35,732 nucleotides of DNA from contig CAXMNX010000079.1 of the NCBI GenBank assembly GCA_964194845.1, positions 1 to 35,732 on the forward strand. The letters are read 5' to 3'. The translations under genes were made by a program, and so were the position numbers. The notes below the pieces were generated by a model. The model worked only from the letters and a program-made list of their open reading frames with translations, was not told the DNA's origin and ran no database searches. Of the stretch, positions 1-8,222 are shown one piece after another; position 1 is the first letter of the stretch; every line of letters starts with the position of its first letter. The DNA is from CAXMNX01 sp964194845 (GTDB lineage Bacteria > Pseudomonadota > Alphaproteobacteria > Rhodobacterales > Rhodobacteraceae).

Positions 1-309
1 TGGCAATGCCCGTGGGTCTACTTGGGACAATCTGGACTTGAACACATTGCTGCGAAGCACCCCGATGTGACCGACTTCGATTTGCTTTGGCTTCCGTTGG
101 CGATTGCCTCAGGCGTTATTGTGCAGGTCGAGAAGGACCCACGACAAATACTTGTCGGCTATCAGGCGGAACCGGAACTCTTCTATATGAGTGCGCTCAA
201 AGAGGCGCAGAAAAGCACAGAGATTTGGGTCGATTCGTTCTATCGTGCGAAGGAAAAACAGCTTGTGCAGCTTTCGAAAAAGGGGCCGGTTCTTCGTCCG
301 CATTTATAA
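1..309 (+). CDS. 3' end of a possible barnase/EndoU-like nuclease (toxin-like) gene, cut by the window edge
   Basis: The frame is open from the first base to a TAA at 307-309, so only the last 102 codons of a longer gene are visible. The start is outside the window; the TTG at 22 has no convincing ribosome site. The visible part has a GLEHIAAKHPDV block near its beginning, a short beta-rich middle (VIVQVEKDPRQILVGYQ) and a late DSFYRAKEKQ block. A His-Ile-x(3)-His-Pro start followed by strands and a late Ser-Phe-Tyr resembles the C-terminal nuclease domains of phage and polymorphic toxins in the barnase/EndoU/colicin/RelE-like group. That is a pattern impression, not a demonstrated homology. 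It is followed directly by a strong hairpin and lies on the foreign side of the comM break, so it is probably cargo of the inserted element. An unrelated island protein is the alternative. Confidence 0.45.
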   Translation, partial: WQCPWVYLGQSGLEHIAAKHPDVTDFDLLWLPLAIASGVIVQVEKDPRQILVGYQAEPELFYMSALKEAQKSTEIWVDSFYRAKEKQLVQLSKKGPVLRPHL

Positions 310-310
310 C

Positions 311-342
311 CACGGGCCGCGCTTTTGACGACGCGGCCCGTG
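311..342 (+). terminator. Strong hairpin after the left-edge gene
   Basis: CACGGGCCGCG at 311-321 and CGCGGCCCGTG at 332-342 form a perfect 11-bp stem with a 10-base loop, starting two bases after the TAA of the upstream gene. Only a short TTAT follows, so this is a hairpin-type terminator without a good T-tract. It marks the 3' end of that transcript. Confidence 0.65.
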
Positions 343-647
343 TTATCAACTGACGGGCCTGCCAGAACCCGCATACTGCCTCAGTCCGAAGACCTCGCCA
401 CGGCAGGCAGAATATCACCGTGTCACAGCCGACAACTCAGCAATACTGCTTCTTCCGTCTCTCGCATAGAGTCCCGACATTCTAAGTTACTGAATCAACT
501 TAATGAATCTGTTCAAACACTTAGGATAAGTTGTGGGTATCCGGGGGATAAGGTTGAAATAATTCGTGAATCCGGTCACTTGCATGTTGATAACTCTTTT
601 TTCACTACTCATAACCTTATTTGGTGAGTTTGCCCCATAATACCGGG
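343..647. other. AT-richer non-coding junction segment, possible terminal region of an element inserted in comM
   Basis: This stretch between the terminator and the last native comM codon is visibly more AT-rich than the rest of the window and has no convincing gene. A 100-codon plus-strand frame covers much of it but starts inside the terminator hairpin and lacks a ribosome site. Between 520 and 620 there are several related short motifs: GGATAAGTTG (524-533), GGATAAGGTTG (546-556), TGTTGATAA (585-593) and, inverted, AACCTTAT (613-620). Clusters of degenerate repeats next to an insertion point are what transposase-binding ends look like, and known Tn7-like/Tn6022-type islands target comM. 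I cannot see the other end, so neither terminal inverted repeats nor a target duplication can be shown. Confidence 0.4.
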
Positions 648-1562
648 AAATTCGGGAAATTCGTCGAGAAACAAGACCCCGTTGTGGGCCAGGCTGATCT
701 CGCGCGGCAGTGCGCCTTTGCCGCCGCCGACGATTGCGGCCATGGATGCGGTGTGGTGGGGCGCGCGATACGGGCGCTGGCGCGAAATGCCGCCCGCGTC
801 AATCATTCCGGCGCGCGATTGCACCATCGAAGTCTCCAGCGCTTCGGCCGGGCTCAGGTCCGGCAGAATGCCCGGAAGCCGCGCGGCCAGCATGGATTTG
901 CCCGAACCGGGTGTGCCGATCATCAGCAGGTGATGGCGGCCAGCGGCGGAAATTTCCAGCGCGCGTTTGGCGCGTTCCTGACCGCGAACCTCAGACAGAT
1001 CGGGCAATATGCAGCGGCCGACAATTTCGCCGGGCTCGGCCAGTGCGGACGGATTGGAACCGGTCAGGTGTGCGATCGCTTCGCCAAGGCTGGCGGGCGC
1101 GACGACGCCAACACCGCCAACCCATGCCGCCTCGGCCCCGGACGCGGCCGGGCACATCAACGCGCGGTCGGCCTCGGCGGCGGCAAGTGCTGCGGGCAGC
1201 GCGCCCGCAACCGCGACCAGCCTGCCGTCAAGTGAAAGCTCTCCGAGTGCGACAAGTCCCTCAACGGCGTCCGTCGGCAAGACCCCGATTGCTGCAAGCA
1301 GGGCAAGCGCGATCGGCAGGTCGAAATAGGACCCTTCCTTGGGCAGATCGGCAGGCGAAAGGTTCACCGTAATTCGTTTGGCGGGCAATGCGATCGACAT
1401 TGCTGTCAAAGCCGCGCGGATGCGGTCGCGCGCCTCGGATACCGCTTTGTCGGGAAGGCCGACGATGGAAAAACTTGGAATTCCAGGCGATAGCGCGCAT
1501 TGCACCTCGACAAGGCGCGCCTCGATACCTTCGAATGCAACTGTATAGCTTTTGGCGACCAT
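609..1562 (-). pseudogene. comM: comM (YifB family Mg-chelatase-like ATPase), truncated after Walker B
   Basis: ComM is a hexameric helicase that promotes branch migration during natural transformation. The frame begins MVAKSYTVAFEG, carries the family's N-terminal Lon-S5-like domain (residues ~1-165), Walker A GTPGSGKS at 216-223, the RPYRAPHHT motif and Walker B FLDE at 298-301. After the native-looking FPEF (302-305; codon 305 ends at base 648) it runs into about a dozen non-family residues and stops at TGA. Full-length family members have roughly 500 residues, so about 190 C-terminal residues, including sensor and C-terminal Mg-chelatase parts, are missing. The break coincides with a change in base composition, so insertion rather than gradual decay is likely. 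The rest of comM may lie beyond the left edge. The visible product should be non-functional. Confidence 0.85.
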
Positions 1563-1695
1563 GAAATGCTAGATTTTCCATTAACCTAGAACTATCGCGA
1601 TTAACGCAGGGTTAATGAGGCCCGGTTGTTCGGCGAACGCGGAATTTGGAGCCATGGTGGTCTGTCAAAAAATCCCGGACGATATTGAAAGCGCG

Positions 1696-2517
1696 ATGCG
1701 AACTCTGCGGTATCTCATTGTGCTGGTTTTCGCGCCCTTGCCTGCCGTTGCCCAGCAAATGTCGGGCGAAGATTGGTCCGGTTTTGCCAAGGCAGACGTC
1801 GTCGTGATCGGCGAGGTTCACGACAACCCGCACCATCACTTAAATCAGGCGCTCGGCGTCGCGGCTCTCGATCCCGGCGCGATAGTGTTCGAAATGTTGA
1901 CGCCTGAACTTGCCGGTCGGATCGGCGCGGAAAACCGGAACGCCCCGGATGTCCTGGCCGAAACGCTCGAGTGGGAAGAGCGCGGTTGGCCGGATTTTTC
2001 GATGTATTTTCCGATATTTGCAGCGGCACCCCAGGCGGCAATATTTGGTGGCGGATTGCCGAACGAGGACGTTCGGCGCGCCACGACGGATGGTGCCGCC
2101 GCCGTTTTCGGTGCCAGTGCCGCCATATTTGAACTCGATCAGGATTATGGCGATGCCGTTCAACAGGAATTGCAGGCCGAGCAGCAGGTGGCCCACTGCA
2201 ACGCGCTTCCGCCCGCGAGTTTGCCGGGAATGGTCGAGGCACAGCGTTTGCGGGATGCCGCACTTGCCCGGGGCACTTTGGCGGCCGTCTATGAAAGCCG
2301 GGCGCGCGCAGCGTCATCGCCTGTGGTTGTGATTACGGGCAACGGACATGCCCGAAGCAATTTGGGCGTGCCGTCGCTGTTGAAAATGCTGCCAGACGGA
2401 TTGACGGTGGTTTCGGTCGGTCAGTTCGAAATTGATGCGCCAAAGAACCCGAATTTTGACTATTGGATGGTGACCGAAGCCTCTGATCGCCCCGATCCGT
2501 GTCTGGCGTTCAAGTAA
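1696..2517 (+). CDS. ChaN-like secreted protein (Cofac_haem_bdg / Tiki superfamily)
   Basis: A 273-residue protein starting at ATG 1696. The frame is open further upstream, but this start gives a clear Sec signal peptide (MRTLRYLIVLVFAPLPAVAQ, cleavage after Ala-Gln about residue 20), whereas longer versions bury it. The mature part has the family hallmark GEVHDN at residues 39-44 followed by HHH, and near the C-terminus GNGHAR. ChaN relatives are haem-binding or metal-dependent hydrolase-like proteins acting at the envelope. Campylobacter ChaN is a lipoprotein, but no lipobox cysteine is visible here, so a soluble periplasmic form is likely. It is transcribed divergently from comM, and coaBC follows after 84 bases. 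Substrate and role are not evident from the sequence. Confidence 0.8.
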   Translation: MRTLRYLIVLVFAPLPAVAQQMSGEDWSGFAKADVVVIGEVHDNPHHHLNQALGVAALDPGAIVFEMLTPELAGRIGAENRNAPDVLAETLEWEERGWPDFSMYFPIFAAAPQAAIFGGGLPNEDVRRATTDGAAAVFGASAAIFELDQDYGDAVQQELQAEQQVAHCNALPPASLPGMVEAQRLRDAALARGTLAAVYESRARAASSPVVVITGNGHARSNLGVPSLLKMLPDGLTVVSVGQFEIDAPKNPNFDYWMVTEASDRPDPCLAFK

Positions 2518-2601
2518 CCGCTGAAAATACCATTGAAAGCATTGCCTTGCCCCGAACGCCGCGCGACCTTAACACTTGTGCCGTTAACAAACGGAGCGTC
2601 C

Positions 2602-3798
2602 ATGCTGGCAGGCAAACGCATACTTCTAATCATCGGCGGCGGGATTGCGGCCTATAAGGCGCTGGCACTTATCCGGCTGATCCGAAAATCGGGTGGCGCG
2701 GTGACGCCGGTTCTGACCCGCGCGGCGGCAGAATTTGTGACACCTCTGTCCGTGTCGTCGCTTGCGGGCGACAGGGTCTATACAGACTTGTTTGACCTGA
2801 CCGACGAGGCCGAGATGGGGCATATCGAATTAAGCCGGTCCGCCGACTTGATCGTTGTCGCACCGGCCACCGCCGATCTGTTGGCCAAGATGGCGGGCGG
2901 GCACGCCGATGATCTGGCGTCCACGATATTGATGGCAACCGACACGCCGGTATTGATCGCTCCGGCGATGAATGTGCGGATGTGGCTGCATCCTGCAAAT
3001 CAGCGCAATGTCGCGACGCTCGAGGCCGATGGCATTCACCGCGTCGGACCGGATGAGGGCGACATGGCGTGCGGCGAATACGGTCCGGGGCGTATGGCCG
3101 AGCCGGACGCGATTTTTGAAGCCATTGTCAACACGCTGGCCGATGGCCCGCTCAGGGGCCGCCGCGTAATCGTTACATCGGGGCCGACGCATGAACCGAT
3201 TGATCCGGTCCGTTATCTTGCCAACCGTTCGTCCGGCAACCAAGGCGCGGCCATCGCAAGCGCGCTTTCCGCCTTGGGCGCGGCGGTGATATTTGTTACC
3301 GGCCCGGCAACCACGTCGCCGCCCGCCGGGGTTACTGTGATCAGCGTTGAAACAGCCGACCAGATGTTGGCCGCGGTCGAGGCCAGCCTGCCAGCAGATG
3401 TGGCCGTATTCGCAGCGGCAGTTGCCGATTGGCGGGTCACCAGTGCTGCGGCGAGCAAGATCAAAAAGGCTGGTTCTGGAAATCCACCGGCGCTCGAACT
3501 GTCGGAAAACCCTGATATTCTGGCCACAATCGCCCAGCGCAAAGATGCGCGCCCGGACCTGGTGGTCGGATTTGCCGCCGAAACCGATGATGTGGTGGCC
3601 AATGCGACGGCGAAACGAACGCGCAAGGGCTGCGACTGGATCGTTGCCAACGATGTGTCGCCTGAAACCGGGATCATGGGGGGCGACGAGAACGCGGTGA
3701 CCATTATCGACGAGCAGGGAGCCGAAACCTGGCCCCGGCTCAGCAAGGATGAGGTGGCAAGAAAGCTCGCCGCCCGCATTGCCGGGGCGCTGGGCTGA
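2602..3798 (+). CDS. coaBC: Bifunctional phosphopantothenoylcysteine decarboxylase / phosphopantothenate-cysteine ligase
   Basis: CoaBC carries out two consecutive steps of coenzyme A synthesis: joining 4'-phosphopantothenate to cysteine (CoaB) and FMN-dependent decarboxylation to 4'-phosphopantetheine (CoaC). The N-terminal flavoprotein half shows the active-site His74 (MGHIELSR), PAMNVRMW at 121-128 and the flap ACGEYGPGRM at 156-165 with Cys157. The CoaB half starts near residue 184 and shows VTSGPTHEPIDPVRYLANRS and the KIKK-type lysines. The start at 2602 is preceded by ACGGAG with good spacing and begins in the first beta strand; the frame extends 69 bases further upstream without family similarity. 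At 398 residues the length is normal. It heads a run with dut and the MoeB-like gene, separated from dut by a single base. Confidence 0.96.
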   Translation: MLAGKRILLIIGGGIAAYKALALIRLIRKSGGAVTPVLTRAAAEFVTPLSVSSLAGDRVYTDLFDLTDEAEMGHIELSRSADLIVVAPATADLLAKMAGGHADDLASTILMATDTPVLIAPAMNVRMWLHPANQRNVATLEADGIHRVGPDEGDMACGEYGPGRMAEPDAIFEAIVNTLADGPLRGRRVIVTSGPTHEPIDPVRYLANRSSGNQGAAIASALSALGAAVIFVTGPATTSPPAGVTVISVETADQMLAAVEASLPADVAVFAAAVADWRVTSAAASKIKKAGSGNPPALELSENPDILATIAQRKDARPDLVVGFAAETDDVVANATAKRTRKGCDWIVANDVSPETGIMGGDENAVTIIDEQGAETWPRLSKDEVARKLAARIAGALG

Positions 3799-3799
3799 C

Positions 3800-4264
3800 A
3801 TGGCGCCGATGGTCCGATTTCGTTGGCTGCCCGACGCCGACACCGAAATTGCGCTGCCGTCATACGAAACCCCCGGTGCCACCGGGGCGGACGTGCGGGC
3901 GAATTTTCCAACCGATGCACGCGGGGGTGCCACGCTCGCGCCGCTTGAGCGAAAACTCATTCCCACCGGGCTCGCCATCGAGATACCGGATGGTTTCGAA
4001 GTTCAGGTCCGGCCACGGTCCGGACTGGCGCTCAGAAACGGCATCGGGATCGTAAATTCACCCGGCACAATCGACAGCGACTATCGCGGGCCTTTGGGTG
4101 TGATCCTTGTCAATCTGGGCGCAGAACTTGTGCATATCGCGCACGGTGATCGCGTCGCCCAGCTCGTCATCGCGCCGGTGGTCCGCGCCGATTTTGCCAC
4201 AGCAGACGCTCTGTCGCCGACGGCTCGCGGGTCGGGTGGGTTTGGGTCAACCGGGCAAAGTTGA
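3800..4264 (+). CDS. dut: dUTP diphosphatase (dUTPase)
   Basis: This 154-residue trimeric dUTPase hydrolyses dUTP to dUMP and pyrophosphate, keeping uracil out of DNA and supplying dTMP synthesis. All five family motifs are visible: ATGADVRA (27-34), RPRSGLALRNGI (71-82), the uracil-binding hairpin NSPGTIDSDYRG (86-97), GDRVAQLVI (116-124) and the C-terminal arm RGSGGFGSTG (143-152). The start is the ATG one base after the coaBC stop. An upstream in-frame start inside coaBC is unlikely. Its stop overlaps the ATG of the next gene by one base, implying translational coupling. coaBC-dut adjacency is common in Gram-negative bacteria. Confidence 0.96.
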   Translation: MAPMVRFRWLPDADTEIALPSYETPGATGADVRANFPTDARGGATLAPLERKLIPTGLAIEIPDGFEVQVRPRSGLALRNGIGIVNSPGTIDSDYRGPLGVILVNLGAELVHIAHGDRVAQLVIAPVVRADFATADALSPTARGSGGFGSTGQS

Positions 4265-5301
4265 TGGCATTGGTTCTTGTTCTTGCCGCGATACTTTGGG
4301 CGCTTGGCCTTGCCCTGAAAATGCCGGTCCCTGCGCGTCTATTGATGATCGCGATTCTGTATTTGGGGGTGCTGGCGGTGCAGGTCGCGTTTCCGATGGG
4401 CCACCCGTTGCGCGAGGCCACCGGCGGGTCCGCCGGGGAATGGTTGGTTCTTGGCAGTCTCGGGGTCGTCATCTGGGGCTATTCTCGGGGATTATCGCGG
4501 CTTCGAACCCATGTCAGGCCGGAAAACCGAACGCAGAACGCGCCCGATGGGTCCAGCGCCGAACTAGAAAGAACCGCGCGCCATATCGTATTGCGGGAAA
4601 TTGGCGGGCCCGGCCAAAAGCGGCTGAAAGAGGCGCACGTTCTGGTGATTGGCGCAGGCGGGCTTGGCTCGTCCGCGCTGCAATATCTGGCCGCGGCGGG
4701 GGTCGGCACAATTGGCGTCATTGATGACGATGTGGTCGAAAATTCGAACCTTCAGCGTCAGGTTATTCACGCCGATGCTCGGATCGGTATGCCAAAGGTG
4801 TTTTCGGCCGAAATTGCCATGAAGGCGCAGAACCCGTTCGTTGCGGTTCAACCCTACAACCGACGTCTGACCAGCGATGTCGCGCGCGCGCTCTTCGCTG
4901 ATTATGATCTGGTTCTTGACGGCACTGACAACGCAGAAACGCGATACCTCGTGAACGAGGCAGCAGTCGGTGCCGGCATTCCTCTGGTATCGGGGGCAAT
5001 CAGCCAATGGGAAGGTCAGCTGAGTATTTTCGATCCTGCACGCGGCGCGCCTTGTTATCGCTGCGTTTTTCCCGAAGCTGTGGCAGATGGTCTGGCGCCA
5101 ACTTGCGCTGAAGGCGGCGTGCTCGGGCCGCTTCCAGGCGTTGTCGGCGCGATGATGGCCGCTGAAGCCGTCAAATTGCTGGCGGGTGCCGGTGATCCGC
5201 TGATTGGCCGCCTGATGATCTATGACGCGCTTCAAGCGGATGTCCGCGTGATCGGCGTAAAGCGGCGTGCTGGCTGTCAAACCTGCGGCAACGCTGCGTG
5301 A
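4264..5301 (+). CDS. moeB: HesA/MoeB/ThiF family adenylyltransferase with an N-terminal membrane region
   Basis: The E1-like domain (about residues 100-345) activates the C-terminal glycine of a sulfur-carrier protein such as MoaD or ThiS. Visible features are the nucleotide loop GAGGLGSS at 130-137, the acidic stretch IDDDVVENSNLQRQ at 153-166, the two zinc CxxC pairs (Cys264/Cys267 and Cys338/Cys341) and Cys281 in the PTCAEGGVLGP segment where E1 enzymes carry a reactive cysteine. No C-terminal rhodanese domain is present. Unusually, the first ~75 residues contain two or three hydrophobic segments (about 2-19, 24-43 and 60-74), so the enzyme may be membrane-anchored. Start ATG 4264 overlaps the dut stop; a TTG one codon earlier is the alternative. 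MoeB versus ThiF cannot be decided from the sequence. Confidence 0.88.
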   Translation: MALVLVLAAILWALGLALKMPVPARLLMIAILYLGVLAVQVAFPMGHPLREATGGSAGEWLVLGSLGVVIWGYSRGLSRLRTHVRPENRTQNAPDGSSAELERTARHIVLREIGGPGQKRLKEAHVLVIGAGGLGSSALQYLAAAGVGTIGVIDDDVVENSNLQRQVIHADARIGMPKVFSAEIAMKAQNPFVAVQPYNRRLTSDVARALFADYDLVLDGTDNAETRYLVNEAAVGAGIPLVSGAISQWEGQLSIFDPARGAPCYRCVFPEAVADGLAPTCAEGGVLGPLPGVVGAMMAAEAVKLLAGAGDPLIGRLMIYDALQADVRVIGVKRRAGCQTCGNAA

Positions 5302-5367
5302 GGCACTGGTATACGGGCTGGGGCAGCCTTAGGTTTCGGGCAGGGCGAGTCACTTTCAGGAGCTATT

Positions 5368-7392
5368 ATGTCAAACCCCCTTTTGGCCGAATGGTCTGAC
5401 CCGTTCGGATTGCCGCCATTTGCCGACATATCAGACGACGATTTTGTACCCGCTCTGGACGCAGCCCTCACGCAAGCCCGCGCCAACATCGCGGCCATTG
5501 CCGACAACGAGAACCCGCCGACATTTGAGAACACGATCGAAGCGCTCGAGCTTTCCGAGGAAACGCTGAGCCGCGTACTTTCGACGTTCTTCAACCTCGC
5601 CGGAACCGATGCGAACCCCAAACGCGAAGCATTGCAGCGCGAATTTTCGCCGAAATTATCGGAATATTCTTCTGAAATCACGATGAACGGGCAACTTTTC
5701 GCGCGGATAGAAACGCTTTGGCAAGATCATGCGTCGCTTGACCTGACGAAAGAGCAGGCGCGTGTTTTGATGTTGACCCATCGATGCTTTGTCCGGTCAG
5801 GCACCCGGCTCGAAGGTGCGGCGCGCGACCGGCTTAAAGACGTCAAGGCGCGGCTGGCGGTCCTGGGAACCAAATTCACCCAAAACATTCTGGCCGAGGA
5901 AAGGTCGTGGGCGCTTGACCTGAACGCGGATGATCTTGAAGGATTGCCCGAGTTCTTACGCTCTGGCGCGCACTCCACTGGGCAGGAAAAAGACCGTCCC
6001 GGCCCCATTATCACGCTATCGCGGTCGCTGATCGTTCCATTCTTGCAGTTCTCGCCGCGCCGCGAATTGCGCGAGAAAGTCTGGCGCGCGTGGACATCGC
6101 GCGGTGCCAATGGCGGCAAGACCGACAACCGCGCGATTGCAGCCGAGACTTTGGCGCTGCGGGCGGAACGGGCGCAATTGCTGGGGTATCACGACTTCGC
6201 CGCCTACAAACTGCAAACCGAAATGGCCAAAACGCCCGACGCGGTCGAGGCTCTTTTGATGAAGGTCTGGGAACCGGCGCGGCGCTCGGCACTTCAAGAC
6301 GCGGACATTCTGACCGAAATGCTGCGTGATGACGTTCCGGGCGGGCAGTTAGAGCCCTGGGACTGGCGGTACTACAGCGAAATCCGCCGCGCACGAGAAC
6401 ATGATCTGAACGAAGCCGAATTGAAGCCTTATCTGCAACTTGATCGCATGATCGACGCCGCTTTTGCCTGCGCGGGCCGGTTGTTCGGTATCGAAGCCGC
6501 ACCGCTAAAGGACGTGTCGTTAAATCACGCGGACGCGCGCGCGTGGGAAATTACCCGCGACGGGCAACATCTGGCGGTATTCATCGGCGACTATTTCAAT
6601 CGCGGCTCCAAGCGATCCGGCGCCTGGTGTTCGGCACTTCGGTCGCAGCGAAAGCTTGGCGGCGACGTCCGCCCGATTGTCATCAATGTCTGCAATTTCG
6701 CCAAGCCGCCCGAAGGGCAACCGGCACTTCTGAGCTTTGACGACGCCCGCACGCTATTTCACGAGTTTGGTCATGCGCTGCATCAGATCCTAAGCGATGT
6801 GACCTACGAGACCGTCTCGGGCACCAGCGTTGCCCGTGATTTTGTCGAATTGCCCAGCCAGCTTTACGAACACTGGCTCGAAGTTCCCGAAGTGCTGGCC
6901 GAATTTGCAACGCACGCGGAAACCGGCGAACCGATGGCGCCAGAACTGCTTGACCGTCTTCTTGCGGCAGGCACTTACGACATGGGCTTTCAGACGGTTG
7001 AATACATTGCGTCCGCACTGGTCGATCTGGATTTTCACCGGGGCGAACCGCCCGCCGATCCGATGCAGCGTCAGGCCCAGGTGTTGGACCGGATCGGGAT
7101 GCCGCACGCCGTCGCAATGCGCCACGCAACACCGCATTTCGCCCATGTGTTTGCTGGCGACGGTTATTCCAGCGGTTACTACAGCTATATGTGGGCCGAA
7201 GTGATGGATGCGGATGCGTTCGAGGCGTTCCGCGAAGCGGGCAATCCGTTTGATGCCGAAACGGCGGCGAAGCTGGAACAATTCATCCTTTCTGTCGGCG
7301 GTTCCGAAGAAGCGGCGGACCTCTATCAAGCCTTTCGTGGTCGAATGCCGGGGCCTGAGGCACTTTTGAAGGGGCGGGGGCTGGCGGCATGA
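5368..7392 (+). CDS. M3 family metallopeptidase (oligopeptidase A / peptidyl-dipeptidase type)
   Basis: A 674-residue thimet-oligopeptidase-family zinc peptidase that degrades short peptides in the cytoplasm. The zinc site is HEFGH at 465-469, with the third ligand Glu494 in the DFVELPSQ segment. The helical N-terminal half and the C-terminal FAGDGYSSGYYSYMWAE segment, which lines the substrate channel, are also typical. There is no signal peptide, fitting cytosolic PrlC/OpdA or Dcp-type enzymes. Dcp versus oligopeptidase A cannot be resolved by eye. The start is supported by AGGAG ending about five bases upstream of ATG 5368. Its stop overlaps the following phosphatase gene by four bases (ATGA), so the two are probably co-translated. 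Confidence 0.93.
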   Translation: MSNPLLAEWSDPFGLPPFADISDDDFVPALDAALTQARANIAAIADNENPPTFENTIEALELSEETLSRVLSTFFNLAGTDANPKREALQREFSPKLSEYSSEITMNGQLFARIETLWQDHASLDLTKEQARVLMLTHRCFVRSGTRLEGAARDRLKDVKARLAVLGTKFTQNILAEERSWALDLNADDLEGLPEFLRSGAHSTGQEKDRPGPIITLSRSLIVPFLQFSPRRELREKVWRAWTSRGANGGKTDNRAIAAETLALRAERAQLLGYHDFAAYKLQTEMAKTPDAVEALLMKVWEPARRSALQDADILTEMLRDDVPGGQLEPWDWRYYSEIRRAREHDLNEAELKPYLQLDRMIDAAFACAGRLFGIEAAPLKDVSLNHADARAWEITRDGQHLAVFIGDYFNRGSKRSGAWCSALRSQRKLGGDVRPIVINVCNFAKPPEGQPALLSFDDARTLFHEFGHALHQILSDVTYETVSGTSVARDFVELPSQLYEHWLEVPEVLAEFATHAETGEPMAPELLDRLLAAGTYDMGFQTVEYIASALVDLDFHRGEPPADPMQRQAQVLDRIGMPHAVAMRHATPHFAHVFAGDGYSSGYYSYMWAEVMDADAFEAFREAGNPFDAETAAKLEQFILSVGGSEEAADLYQAFRGRMPGPEALLKGRGLAA

Positions 7393-8222
7393 CTTTGTCG
7401 TTGGCAGCCGAGGCTGCACTTATTGATGCGGTGCGCGAAGTTGCCGCGAAGGAAATATTGCCGCGATTTCGGTCACTTGAGCCTGGCGACATTGCAACAA
7501 AGTCCCGCCCGGACGATCTGGTGACAATCGCTGACCGCGAAGCCGAACGCTGTTTAACGCAAGCCGCTGCGGACATTCTTCCCGGCGTTGTCGTCGTCGG
7601 CGAAGAGGCCGTTGCGGATAATCCGGCCTTGCGAGACGCCATTGCCGACGCGGAAACCTGCCTGATCATCGACCCCGTCGACGGCACATGGAATTTTGCC
7701 CATGGGCTGGCGACTTTTGGGGTGATTCTGGCATTGTCGTCGAAAGGCCGAACTGTCTGGGGTATGATTTACGACCCGATCGGCGATGACTGGGTCGTTG
7801 CGCGCGCGGGCGAGGGCGCTGAATTTGTCAGATCAGATGGACGCGCGACGGCGCTTCGGTTTGGCGACCCTTCTCCGCCCGAACTCAACGCAGCGATGGG
7901 GTATGTCCACAGTTACCTATTCGAGGGCGATGAACGTCACCGGCTCTTTTCGATCCTGCCGCATTTTCACAAGACCGACGCGCTTCGCTGTTCGGCACAT
8001 GAATACCGGATGCTTGCGCAGGGCGCGGTCGATTTCTGCCTGTCCCCGGTTCTGAACCCATGGGATCACGCCGCTGGCTGCCTTGCTGCTGAAGAAGCAG
8101 GCGGCGTTGCTCGGCTATTGGACGGCACGCCCTATGCGCCAGCGATTAAAAACGGCCGCCTTCTGGTCGCACGATCCGAAAAGACGTGGGCCAAGATTGC
8201 AAAGTCTCTGACCGGCCTTTAA
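7389..8222 (+). CDS. Inositol monophosphatase family protein (Mg-dependent phosphatase)
   Basis: This 277-residue member of the lithium-sensitive phosphatase superfamily shows the metal-binding GEEA at 71-74, the signature DPVDGTWNF starting at Asp95, and a C-terminal WDHAAG motif. Family substrates include inositol phosphates, histidinol phosphate, fructose-1,6-bisphosphate and PAP (3'-phosphoadenosine 5'-phosphate). The convergent neighbour makes PAPS (the 3'-phosphoadenylyl sulfate precursor of PAP), so a PAP phosphatase (CysQ-like) role is conceivable but not shown. The start overlaps the M3 peptidase stop (ATGA). The TAA shares the palindrome TTAA (8219-8222) with the stop of the convergent sat-cysC gene, leaving no room for a conventional terminator between them. 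Confidence 0.9.
   Translation: MTLSLAAEAALIDAVREVAAKEILPRFRSLEPGDIATKSRPDDLVTIADREAERCLTQAAADILPGVVVVGEEAVADNPALRDAIADAETCLIIDPVDGTWNFAHGLATFGVILALSSKGRTVWGMIYDPIGDDWVVARAGEGAEFVRSDGRATALRFGDPSPPELNAAMGYVHSYLFEGDERHRLFSILPHFHKTDALRCSAHEYRMLAQGAVDFCLSPVLNPWDHAAGCLAAEEAGGVARLLDGTPYAPAIKNGRLLVARSEKTWAKIAKSLTGL

Noticed and set aside
325..627. 100-codon plus-strand frame in the comM junction
   Set aside because: It starts inside the terminator hairpin loop, has no ribosome site and no recognisable protein features. It ends in the presumed element end.
1563..1695. Extended N-terminus of the ChaN-like protein from 1615
   Set aside because: The longer version would bury a clear signal peptide 27 residues inside the protein.
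2830..3978. 382-codon minus-strand frame under coaBC and dut
   Set aside because: It is antisense to two fully conserved genes with all catalytic motifs, and its sequence shows no family features.
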